Positions 32,748 through 40,802 of a stretch of DNA of 64,000 nucleotides are shown here, in pieces. This DNA comes from Clostridiales bacterium (GTDB lineage: Bacteria; Bacillota; Clostridia; Christensenellales; Aristaeellaceae). The stretch's first letter is position 1; each line of letters opens with the position of its first letter. The notes beneath the pieces are model-generated. The model ran no database searches. It saw only the letters and a list, made by a program, of their open reading frames with translations, and was not told the origin of the DNA. Where the stretch lies: assembly GCA_015056255.1 (NCBI GenBank), contig SVGP01000005.1, positions 83,519 through 147,518 on the forward strand, given 5' to 3'. Both the position numbers and the translations under genes were made by a program.

Positions 32748-34298
32748 TTACTTGATTGCAAGGCGAACGGTTCCGCTTTCCGAAAGCGCCCTGAAAAGAG
32801 AAAAAATCTCTTCATACGTGCTTTCATAGTCGTCCTTCCCTTCCTCCATCGCGCAAAGGCACGCGATTTCCCAGATCGTCTTTTTGCCGTCGGACCAATA
32901 CAGCGGACGATGAAGATGGGTGTTCCACGCCGTTTCAAAAACGCGCCCTGTTTCAGGATCGACCTTGTCAAGCGTCATGCAGCCGTCTTTGAGCCTGGTA
33001 ACCACAATGGGTAAAACGCCCTCGGGCGGCTCGGGAAGCGCAAAATCGCACGCATTAGCTTTCCAGCTTTCTCCCTGTAAAAACGCGTTTTTTTCCGCCT
33101 GCATGGCTTTTATTTTCTGATCCCAGAACGCTTTTTCAAGCTCCGTCCTTGCATTTTTAAACATATTTTTTGTATACGTATGCTCGCTTTCAAGATTGTT
33201 TTCATCCGAAGCTGAGGAAAGCTTTTGGATCATTTCAAGAACAATCCACGCGTTTCTCCGTATTACGTCCTCTTCGAGGCGATCCGGCGTATCCATGGAC
33301 GAGTGATAGCTTTTGGCGGGCTCCGTAATCAGGGCGATGGTCGGCATCTGAAAGCAGGGGTCGCCCAGCATGTTGTCTGTTGCGATGCCATATGGACGGC
33401 TTCTGTGCGGAAAATCGCCGTATTTCTTGGCTTTTTTCACAGTGTCCTCGATCAGATCGTCAAGAAACGACCAGTTTGAAAACGGCGAATGCCATACGCC
33501 GAATGTGGCATTGTCGATTTTTTCGGTGCCGACCATGTCTGCCACAATGCACATATTTCCCTTTCGTTCGGGATGCGCAAGCAGGTAGGCGTTTGAGCCC
33601 ATGCATTCCTGTCCCAGCGCAAGGCGAATCGTGCGCTTCGGTCTTTCGGCTTCTCCGTCCTTTATCATCTGTGCATAGATATTCATGCATTCAAGCAGAA
33701 GCGCACACCCTGACGCATTGTCGTTTGCGCCGGGCTCATAGAGATGTCCATAGAGGAAAATCTCGCCCTTTTCCTTTTCCGTTCCGAGGATCGCGCCTGA
33801 AATGGTGGCTACGTTCCCATCGAAAAGTTCCGCGTCCACCTGCGCGTGAAGCCGGATACTTTCGCCCGCAGCCAGCCTGTTTCTCAGCGTGTCGGCCCGT
33901 TCGGGGGCGAGGCTGAAGGCGAAAAAAGCGGTGTCATTTCGGTCAGGCATGAATTCAACATCCCATCTCGAAACGCCCGTCATTTCCGCTCTCGTTTCAC
34001 GGATACTCTTGTACATCGGAAAAAAGTCCGATAAAATGCCCTTTGCGCCAAATTTCAGCGCGTCCGCCTTCGCCTGGGATGCCGAGCGGGACGTCAAAAG
34101 AAGCTTATCCCGCATCCATTCGCCCGCTTCCCTTTCGTCAATGTTGACAACTTCAGCGAAAATGCCTCCCTTCGGCGTTTTTGCGCTTCGCATGCTTAAG
34201 GAGCAAGGGCTTTCGCTGTAATCGGCGATCACTTCACCGTTTTCGTATGTCAACTGCGCGCGTTTGACGCATGCGAATACTTGATCGGCATGGGTCAC
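32748..34298 (-). CDS. M28/DUF4910-type aminopeptidase, N-terminus replaced
   Basis: The protein has the zinc-site pattern of M28-like peptidases: GHLYEPGANDNASGCALLLE (H and D ligands), ALGQECMGSNAYL (catalytic glutamate pair), IVADMVGTEK (bridging aspartate) and SYHSSMDTPD (last histidine). The 516-residue frame starts at a GTG at 34298 with no good ribosome binding site, and its first 13 codons or so lie antisense to a LacI-family gene fragment. The native 5' end has therefore been lost at about 34.26 kb. The remaining catalytic domain looks complete; expression of this form is doubtful. Confidence 0.75.
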   Translation of the reverse strand: MTHADQVFACVKRAQLTYENGEVIADYSESPCSLSMRSAKTPKGGIFAEVVNIDEREAGEWMRDKLLLTSRSASQAKADALKFGAKGILSDFFPMYKSIRETRAEMTGVSRWDVEFMPDRNDTAFFAFSLAPERADTLRNRLAAGESIRLHAQVDAELFDGNVATISGAILGTEKEKGEIFLYGHLYEPGANDNASGCALLLECMNIYAQMIKDGEAERPKRTIRLALGQECMGSNAYLLAHPERKGNMCIVADMVGTEKIDNATFGVWHSPFSNWSFLDDLIEDTVKKAKKYGDFPHRSRPYGIATDNMLGDPCFQMPTIALITEPAKSYHSSMDTPDRLEEDVIRRNAWIVLEMIQKLSSASDENNLESEHTYTKNMFKNARTELEKAFWDQKIKAMQAEKNAFLQGESWKANACDFALPEPPEGVLPIVVTRLKDGCMTLDKVDPETGRVFETAWNTHLHRPLYWSDGKKTIWEIACLCAMEEGKDDYESTYEEIFSLFRALSESGTVRLAIK

Positions 34299-34772
34299 AG
34301 AAAAATCGCCATCATCAACCAGTTAAGCGTTGTAACCACTGAAACCACTCATACCGAAGGCTATCGCGACGCACTTGCGAAGCATGGCATTCCCGTTCGT
34401 GAGGAATACGTCCGCCTTGCTTTAGGGCAAGCGGACGCAGCAAAGGCAGCGATTGAGCTTATGCGTTTGGAGGATCCGCCAACGGCCTTGTTCATCGCAA
34501 AGGACCGTCTGTCCCTCTCCGTCGTCCGTGCACTGAGCGAAGTTGGCTTCTCTTTTCCTGAGGATGTTTCCATTATGATCTACGGCTGCCCCGTGTGGTC
34601 GCAGACCTTCCGCCCCTATTTTACGTGCATGGAGCGCCCGATCAAGGAAATCGGCCTGACGGCAGCCGATCTCATCATCGACATGATTCAAAACGGAACC
34701 GACCCCACCATCCGTCAAAAATACTTTAACGCCACCCTCATGGAATGGGACACTGTAAAAAGACTGATCTAA
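34266..34772 (+). pseudogene. LacI-family regulator, C-terminal fragment
   Basis: The frame from about 34266 reads DACEYLIGMGHRKIAIIN, the classic start of the second half of a LacI/GalR sugar-binding domain, and continues with PTALFIAKDRLSLSVVRAL, FPEDVSIMIYG and TCMERPIKEIGLTAADLI to the natural C-terminus. The DNA-binding domain and about 170 N-terminal residues are missing. Upstream is the antiparallel M28 gene, also cut. The fragment has no plausible start codon or promoter and cannot regulate anything. Confidence 0.85.
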
Positions 34773-34793
34773 CGGAAAGGCGGCGAATGAAAA

Positions 34794-35555
34794 ATGCGAA
34801 CTCTGACGGTTACGCAAGCAGCCCGGATTGCCCGCATGTATCTGGACGGCGATCGCGTGGAAACGTTGCTTTTGGATAAAACCAGCCATGAAGACTACGA
34901 TTTTGAATCGTTCAATATTGTAAAGGCGTCTCTTATGAAGGCCGAGCGATCAATCCCGATCTTAAATATTCCGTCATTCTCTGGACGTGAAGCCGGCAAG
35001 ATGGACGCCATCCTCGCCCTTCTCGACTACATGTGCAACGACGGCGGCGACGTAGAAAACATCGATTACGACGCTCCCTACTGGGAGGTCAGCTACGGCG
35101 AGCGCGGCGTCAACTGGGACGTCACCGAAGACGGCAAGTTTGACTCCAACGGCACCTACATCGAAGCCATCAAGGCCAACAACGAAGGTAAGGACTATCT
35201 GAACGGCCGCTGCCGCAGATTCCGCACCATCGGCATGCAGGCTGCTGTCGACTCCAGCCGCACCCCCGAAGACAAGGCCAATAACGACTTCATCAACAGC
35301 CTCCCGCTCATGGGCTCCATTCCTCAGGTACCCGGCGCTCCCATCTATACTGAAGGCATCGTATTCCCCAACGAATACGTAGAAGTCATGAAGACCCTTG
35401 ACAGCCTCTGGGGAATCTATTACAATAAAGCTCTCCTCGGTCAGATCGACGTATATGAAGGCATTGAGCAGTTCCGCGAGGACGCCATGAAGGCTGGCTT
35501 CGGCGACGTCGAGCCCATCATCGTTGAAATGTTCGAAAAGCTCGGAAAATTCTAA
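34794..35555 (+). pseudogene. Chimeric frame: unknown N-terminus joined to sugar-binding protein C-terminus
   Basis: Residues 1 to about 58 (MRTLTVTQAARIARMYLDGD, then DKTSHEDYDFESFN) look like the start of a cytosolic protein I cannot name. From about residue 62 (REAGKMDAILALLDYM, then GDVENIDYDAPYWEVSYGE) the sequence is the C-terminal third of an extracellular sugar-binding protein of the LplA/DUF3502-like group, ending FEKLGKF. No signal peptide precedes it, so it cannot function as a binding protein. Codon bias also changes, the second part being rich in C-ending, highly expressed codons. The junction is near 34.96-34.98 kb. Confidence 0.8.
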
Positions 35556-35593
35556 TCCTTCAAAAATCGTTAAAGTGCTTGCCATAGTACTTT

Positions 35594-35621
35594 GCGGGCA
35601 TGCGTCCTCTCGCATGCCCGC
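35594..35621 (+). terminator. Terminator after the sugar-binding protein fragment
   Basis: A perfect 11-bp stem, GCGGGCATGCG with its complement, has a 6-nt loop and a T-rich tail. Confidence 0.88.
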
Positions 35622-35655
35622 TTTCCCAATTTTTCTAAAAAGGCAGGAAAAGCAG

Positions 35656-36660
35656 ATGAAAGTATACCTATCCGTTCCCGACACAGCCATGTGGAAAACC
35701 TACTTCCCCGAGGATATGCTCAAGGAGCTTAACGAAAACCATGATTTCAGGCGGCAATCCTCCGAAAATCTCTCAAAGGAAGAATGGATTCGCGAAATCG
35801 GGGACGCTGAATGCGTGATCAGCCACTGGTGCACGCCGAAGTTTACTTCTGATGTGCTTTCCGCCTGCCCGAATCTGAAAATCATCGCCCACGCAGCGGG
35901 CTCCGTTGCCGGCGTTTGCTCAGACAGCGTGTTTGAAAAGGGTATAACCGTTATAACCGCGAACCTCATTATGAGCAAATACGTGGCGGAAGCCATTCTT
36001 GGCCACCTGATCACAAGCCTGAGAGGCAATGTCGATCTTCACATGCGCATGGTATCCGGCGAAATCTGGCCCAAAGAGAAAACGCCAAGCAAGTCTCTTT
36101 TTGGTGCAAAAATCGGCTTCATCGGCCTTGGCATGGTGGGCAGAAATCTTTTAAATCTCCTTGAACCCTTCGCGCCCGAAGTGCTCGTTTTCGATCCCTA
36201 TATAAAGGAAGAAACACTTTCAAAGTGGCCGTTTGCACGCCTTGTGTCTTCTATCGATGAGGCCGTATCCGCCCGCGACGCCGTCACCATTCAGGCCTCC
36301 AAAACCAAGGAAACCTATCACATGGTAAATGAGCGCGTTCTTTCCCTTATGGCCAACGGAACGCACATCGTCAACTGCGCGCGCGGCGCATTGATCGATG
36401 AAAAGTCGCTTCTTAATGAGCTCGAAAAAGGCCGTCTTTACGCAACCTTAGACGTATACGAGGATGAAGATCATCCCGAAGCCATCCCCTTCAGAAACGC
36501 CGCCAACATAACGCTGCTTCCCCACGTGGGCGGCGCGCCATCCAGAGAAAACATGACCCGCGCCATTTTGGACGCTGTAATGCTTTTCGAAAAGGGCGAA
36601 AAAACCGGCCTTGAAGTGAGTCATAGACAGTTTACACTCATGACACACGAAACGCTTTGA
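35656..36660 (+). CDS. D-isomer-specific 2-hydroxyacid dehydrogenase
   Basis: This 334-residue NAD(P)H-dependent enzyme interconverts a 2-oxo acid and a D-2-hydroxy acid (for example hydroxypyruvate and glycerate). The nucleotide-binding fold is clear: IGFIGLGMVGRNLLNLL near residue 155, then VFDPYIKEE. The substrate and catalytic signs are IVNCARGALIDEKSLL (arginine), a glutamate in the YEDEDHPEA region and a histidine in LLPHVGGAP. The start is the ATG at 35656; in-frame codons further upstream run through the terminator and are rejected. Confidence 0.9.
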   Translation: MKVYLSVPDTAMWKTYFPEDMLKELNENHDFRRQSSENLSKEEWIREIGDAECVISHWCTPKFTSDVLSACPNLKIIAHAAGSVAGVCSDSVFEKGITVITANLIMSKYVAEAILGHLITSLRGNVDLHMRMVSGEIWPKEKTPSKSLFGAKIGFIGLGMVGRNLLNLLEPFAPEVLVFDPYIKEETLSKWPFARLVSSIDEAVSARDAVTIQASKTKETYHMVNERVLSLMANGTHIVNCARGALIDEKSLLNELEKGRLYATLDVYEDEDHPEAIPFRNAANITLLPHVGGAPSRENMTRAILDAVMLFEKGEKTGLEVSHRQFTLMTHETL

Positions 36661-36711
36661 TAATGCGCAGGAAAAACGCCTTAGCTCAACATCCGAACGC
36701 AATCACATCGC

Positions 36712-36740
36712 TTGACAAACATAAGCGCTTTACATAAAAT
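36712..36740 (+). promoter_or_regulatory. Promoter of serine hydrolase gene
   Basis: Consensus TTGACA at 36712-36717, a 17-nt spacer and TAAAAT at 36735-36740. Confidence 0.78.
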
Positions 36741-36769
36741 GGGAAAAAACATCATCGGGGAGGATGACT

Positions 36770-38200
36770 ATGATCGGATTTACTACACCTGAGAAAGCAG
36801 GCATCAGTAAGGGCAGCATTCAGCGCTTTCTTTCGGAGCTTCAGCGCCGGGGAATCAATATGCACTCCGTCCTGATGCTTAAGGGAAACGATATTTTTTA
36901 TGAGAAATATTGGGCGCCCTTCCACAAGGACATGCCTCACAGAATGTATTCTGTCACTAAATCCTTCGTGGCAATCGCCGTGGGCTTTCTGATGGAAGAA
37001 GGAAAGCTCAATTTAGACGATCCGATCATCTCGTATTTCCCGGACAAGCTGCCCAAAACCCTTTCGCCCTACCTTGAAAAGCAGACCATTCGCCACATGC
37101 TGATGATGTCCACCGCTATGGTCGGCGTAAACTGGTTCAAGCCCGGCGTATACGACCGCACGAAATTTTATTTTTCCGAAACGCCAAACCGCCCCGCCGG
37201 AACGCTTTTCGACTACGATTCCTGCGGCTCATACATCCTTGGCGCGCTGGTTGAACGCGTAAGCGGCATGGGGCTTTTTGATTATCTCAATCAAAAGCTT
37301 TTGAGCCGTCTGGGCGGCTTTGAAAACGCCACCATTCTTCTCTCCCCCGACGGCGTTGCATGGGGCGATTCCGCCATGGTGTGCACGCCTCGCGCGCTTT
37401 TAAATTTTGCTAAGTTTGTCATGAACCTCGGCACCTGGGAAGGCGAACGCCTTCTGGGCGAGGATTACCTCAAAGACGCCACGAGCTGCCAAACCACCAA
37501 CGATCTTGAATGCCGCAAGGGCTACAACCGTTTCGGTTACGGCTATCAGATCTGGATGAATGAGCAAAACGGCTTCTCCTTCCACGGAATGGGCGGCCAG
37601 TACGCCATCTGCATTCCCGACAAGGACTTCATTTTCGTCTGCACGGGCGACAATCAGTACAATGACTACGCGTCCGAAATCCTCTTCCGCGCAGTGTTCG
37701 ATATTCTGATCCCGGATGAAGAGGAAGTCGAATGCGAAAGCGAGCTTTCCACCGCCAATGGTTGTGCGCATTCGGACTTCGCAGAAAAAATTACCGGAAA
37801 GACCTTTTATTGCGACCTTAACCCCATGGGCATCAAGTGGCTGCGCCTGAATTTTGCAGGCGGCGAAGGCGAATTTGTCTACGAAAACGATCAGGGCGAA
37901 AAGATTCTGCCCTTTGGTTTGAAGAAAAACATCTTCTGCAAATTCCCCCAGCTCGGCTATTCGAACGAGCGCGGAAACGTTCATGAAATCACGGATTTCA
38001 AATACGACTGCGCTTGCTCCGCTGGCTGGATCGAGGAAAAAAAACTGCAATTACGCGTTCAGATCATCGACCGCTATTTCGGCTCCCTCGTTATAACCTT
38101 CGGCTTCAGGAATGAAAATACATTGGCAGTTCGCATGATCAAGTACGCCGAGGATTTCTTAAACGAATACGACGGCTGGATCGCCGCAAAAGCAGAATAA
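36770..38200 (+). CDS. Serine hydrolase, class C beta-lactamase fold, with C-terminal extension
   Basis: This 476-residue protein carries S61-V-T-K64 in HRMYSVTKSFVAIAVG, the nucleophile motif of class C beta-lactamase-like esterases, and YDSCGSYILGAL for the catalytic tyrosine. GMGGQYAICIPDKDFIFV is the final strand block near residue 275. Residues about 325-476 form an added beta-rich domain (KTFYCDLNPMGIKWLRLNF) of unknown role. It has no signal peptide. The start is the ATG at 36770, 6 nt after GGGGAGG; the ATG at 36764 abuts that site. Confidence 0.86.
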   Translation: MIGFTTPEKAGISKGSIQRFLSELQRRGINMHSVLMLKGNDIFYEKYWAPFHKDMPHRMYSVTKSFVAIAVGFLMEEGKLNLDDPIISYFPDKLPKTLSPYLEKQTIRHMLMMSTAMVGVNWFKPGVYDRTKFYFSETPNRPAGTLFDYDSCGSYILGALVERVSGMGLFDYLNQKLLSRLGGFENATILLSPDGVAWGDSAMVCTPRALLNFAKFVMNLGTWEGERLLGEDYLKDATSCQTTNDLECRKGYNRFGYGYQIWMNEQNGFSFHGMGGQYAICIPDKDFIFVCTGDNQYNDYASEILFRAVFDILIPDEEEVECESELSTANGCAHSDFAEKITGKTFYCDLNPMGIKWLRLNFAGGEGEFVYENDQGEKILPFGLKKNIFCKFPQLGYSNERGNVHEITDFKYDCACSAGWIEEKKLQLRVQIIDRYFGSLVITFGFRNENTLAVRMIKYAEDFLNEYDGWIAAKAE

Positions 38201-38248
38201 TACAAAAATTTATCGAGACGGGTTTTCCGTCCCGTATTCTGACGATCA

Positions 38249-38300
38249 ACAATCTCCAGAGAGATTGATTGATGTCCTTGGCCCTCCCTTTGGGAGAGCC
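38249..38300 (-). repeat. Dispersed intergenic repeat, copy 2
   Basis: On the minus strand GGCTCTCCCAAAGGGAGGGCC is followed by AAGGACA and then CTCTCTGGAGATTG. It is related to the element at 14858-14934 and inverted relative to it. Confidence 0.65.
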
Positions 38301-38324
38301 AAGTTTTATATAGGAGGTTATTAA

Positions 38325-39377
38325 ATGCTGAACCATCTGCCCGTAGCCGACAGCCATGTGCACGCTTTTTATCCAAAGGACGATATGTACAGGGTATTTG
38401 ACGAAATGGTTTCCTTCGGCGTAAAGGAAGCCGCGCTTCTCGCCTACACCTATGAAGAAACCGGCATCGACAACAACGTGATCTGCCTTCACTATAAAGA
38501 AAACTATAAAAAAATGCAGCTCTGGATGTTCGGCGGCCTGTATTATGATAAGGATATCCTCATACCCCTCAAAGAGCAGGCGGAACTTCTTCTTGAAATG
38601 GGCGCGGACGGCATCAAGTTTCTTGAAATGAAGCCAACGTTCAACCTGCACGTTGGAAAAACACTCGACGATCCCGTGTATGATGAAATGTTCGATATGC
38701 TTGAAAAGCGCAGCGTTCCCATGACCTGCCACGTCGCCGACCCCGCCGTTTTCTGGCACAGAGAGCTCATGGCTCCGCACGCCGTAGCACTCGGATGGTG
38801 CTATGAGGATGACCGCTACATGTCCCATCAGGAATATCTGGACGCGGTACTCAGACGGCTTGACAAAAATCCGAATCTCAAATGGATTTTTGCGCATTTC
38901 GGCTATTTCACAGAACAACTGGACGCCTGCTGGAAAATCATCGAAACATATCCAAACGTGATGTTCGACACCACGCCCGGCTGGGAAATCTATCTGGATT
39001 TTGCAAAAGACATCCCGGGCTGGAAGGAATTTTTCGAAAAGAACAGCCGCCGTATCCTGTACGGTACCGACACCTCCAACGCCTGGTCAAACGAATATGT
39101 GCGCAATCTCAACAAATCCGGTACTTTGCTCCTTTCAGCCCCGCACGATTCATTTCCCATCCCCCATTTCCCGGAGCACAACATGTGCGGGCTACAATTA
39201 AGCGAGGAAGCACAAAAGCGCATTCTGCACGATAATTTTCATTCCTACATGGGTTCTCCCAAAAAGGTCAATATTCCCCTTTTAAAGGAGCATGCAGCCT
39301 TTCTTCGCTCAATCGCAGTGAAAAACCAAGACGCAGCCGTCATCGCCGCCATCGATTCGGCGCTTAACGACCTTTAA
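38325..39377 (+). CDS. Amidohydrolase family (amidohydrolase_2) protein
   Basis: This 350-residue barrel protein has the metal-site pattern of the COG2159-type amidohydrolases, which include decarboxylases and lactonases. The N-terminal H-x-H is H11-V-H13 in ADSHVHAFYP. Further ligands are in PMTCHVADPA, WIFAHFGYF and LYGTDTSNAW (aspartate). The sequence IPHFPEHNMCGLQLSEEAQKRILHDNFHSYMG is typical of the C-terminal block. It is preceded by an AGGAGG site and the dispersed repeat. It is followed by a URO-D protein gene with its own promoter, as if the two handle one small molecule. Confidence 0.83.
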   Translation: MLNHLPVADSHVHAFYPKDDMYRVFDEMVSFGVKEAALLAYTYEETGIDNNVICLHYKENYKKMQLWMFGGLYYDKDILIPLKEQAELLLEMGADGIKFLEMKPTFNLHVGKTLDDPVYDEMFDMLEKRSVPMTCHVADPAVFWHRELMAPHAVALGWCYEDDRYMSHQEYLDAVLRRLDKNPNLKWIFAHFGYFTEQLDACWKIIETYPNVMFDTTPGWEIYLDFAKDIPGWKEFFEKNSRRILYGTDTSNAWSNEYVRNLNKSGTLLLSAPHDSFPIPHFPEHNMCGLQLSEEAQKRILHDNFHSYMGSPKKVNIPLLKEHAAFLRSIAVKNQDAAVIAAIDSALNDL

Positions 39378-39405
39378 CTCCCCCTTCCGTTTTACCCGCC
39401 TGTCG

Positions 39406-39435
39406 TTGACTTTCCATCGTCCAATATGCTATACT
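39406..39435 (+). promoter_or_regulatory. Promoter of second URO-D family gene
   Basis: TTGACT at 39406-39411, an 18-nt spacer and TATACT at 39430-39435. Confidence 0.65.
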
Positions 39436-39465
39436 TCCTCCATAACAAGCGAGGAGGGCAACAGC

Positions 39466-40515
39466 ATGAAAGCACTCACTCCATCAGCCCATCGCATATT
39501 AAGCGATGAAAGGTTGATTCAAAAGCGCGACAAGTGGTTTTCGCGCCTTCAAAATCTTTTTGACGGCAAAAAAGACGCCTTCAACGAAAAATACATCTAT
39601 ACCCAAAGCGGCGTCTGCCCCCGCCCGGCTGACCCTTTTCTTCCCTACACTCATCCCGAGGATTGGATCATCGAGTGCCTCGAGCTGCTTGCACAAACGC
39701 CCGACATTGAGTCCAACCGCTTTGTGCCGCCATGCGTCGAATACCCGATCTACGGCGTTCATTTCATCGACAAAATGTTCGGCGCAGACGTGTTTTTCAA
39801 AGACGGACAGTGGAATGCAAGGTATTTGAAAACGCCAATCGGCTCTTTGAAAATGCCCGACCTCGAAACGGACGAAACCTGGGCTTTGGCAAAACGCGCG
39901 ACCATGGCCTTTCTGGATGCGGACGTGCGCCTGCCCATCTTCGGCCTTCCAACGCTTTCAAGCGCGCTAAACATCATGGTCAATCTCTACGGCGGCGAAG
40001 CGCTGATCGCCATGATAGAGGAAGAGGACGCAGCAAAGCATGATCTTAAGGTCATCAACGACCTCATCCGCACCCTTCACAGATGGTACATAAAAACCAT
40101 CCCTGCCCGTCAGCTTCAGCCCGTCATCTCCTGGGAGCGCACCCAGCCGCCGGGTTTCGGACAGCTTTGCGGCTGCACAACCCAGCTTTTGTCAGGCGAA
40201 ATGTACGATCGACTCATCGCGCCATTGGACGACGCGCTTCTGGGCGATTATCCAAACGGCGGCATGATTCACCTGTGCGGCGCACACACCCAGCACATCC
40301 CCGCCTTCCGCGCGATGAAAAACCTTCGCGCGCTTCAATTAAACGACCGCGCAAGCCACGACCTCAAATACTATCTCGAAGGCCTTCGCCATGACCAGAT
40401 CATCTATCTCAATCAGTGCGAGGGAATGACCATTGAGCAGGCCATCGAGATTTCAAAGGGCGAGCGCATCGTCTTTCCCTGCGGAATGGACGCGCCTATG
40501 AAGCCGTCCACATAA
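39466..40515 (+). CDS. URO-D family protein, copy 2
   Basis: This 349-residue protein belongs to the uroporphyrinogen decarboxylase/methyltransferase barrel superfamily. Recognisable parts are a proline-rich loop PIGSLKMPDLETDETWA, the H-x-C block MIHLCGAHTQHIPAFRAMKNL, and QLNDRASHDLKYY. The HLCGAH motif resembles the zinc site of MtaA/CmuA methyltransferases more than the haem enzyme does. No corrinoid protein gene is near. The start is the ATG at 39466, 9 nt after GGAGG. A strong terminator follows. Confidence 0.82.
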   Translation: MKALTPSAHRILSDERLIQKRDKWFSRLQNLFDGKKDAFNEKYIYTQSGVCPRPADPFLPYTHPEDWIIECLELLAQTPDIESNRFVPPCVEYPIYGVHFIDKMFGADVFFKDGQWNARYLKTPIGSLKMPDLETDETWALAKRATMAFLDADVRLPIFGLPTLSSALNIMVNLYGGEALIAMIEEEDAAKHDLKVINDLIRTLHRWYIKTIPARQLQPVISWERTQPPGFGQLCGCTTQLLSGEMYDRLIAPLDDALLGDYPNGGMIHLCGAHTQHIPAFRAMKNLRALQLNDRASHDLKYYLEGLRHDQIIYLNQCEGMTIEQAIEISKGERIVFPCGMDAPMKPST

Positions 40516-40520
40516 CACCC

Positions 40521-40570
40521 CCTCTGTATTTTATGCATAAATTATCGCATAAAATGCAGAGGGATTATTT
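40521..40570 (+). terminator. Terminator after URO-D copy 2
   Basis: CCCTCTGTATTTTATGC pairs with GCATAAAATGCAGAGGG with one mismatch, followed by ATTATTTTT. Confidence 0.88.
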
Positions 40571-40719
40571 TTGAATCGGCGCAATTATTCTGAATTGCGA
40601 CCATATTTCCGAAATTTATGGCGGAATTGCGGTGGTATTTGCGCATCTTTCTGCAGTTATTCCAGTATCAAGCTCGAATTGCACCTGAAAAAATTTTTTC
40701 GAAAATCGAATAAATATGC

Positions 40720-40748
40720 TTGACAAATGCATACTAATGCATTATAAT
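40720..40748 (+). promoter_or_regulatory. Perfect-consensus sigma-A promoter
   Basis: TTGACA at 40720-40725, a 17-nt spacer and TATAAT at 40743-40748. The spacer contains a direct repeat of the palindrome ATGCAT, which could bind a regulator. It drives the secreted dipeptidase gene and should be very strong. Confidence 0.9.
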
Positions 40749-40802
40749 ACACTCCATCAACCAAACAAACCAATGTTTCGTTTTGAAAGGAAGGAAAATA
40801 AA

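Noticed and set aside
35524..35655. Upstream start for the 2-hydroxyacid dehydrogenase
   Set aside because: The extension would cover the end of the previous frame and a strong terminator. The ATG at 35656 gives the usual family N-terminus.
34974..35690. Open frame of about 240 codons on the minus strand
   Set aside because: It is antisense to the sugar-binding protein fragment and runs through a terminator. The GC-rich codon bias of the real strand keeps it open.
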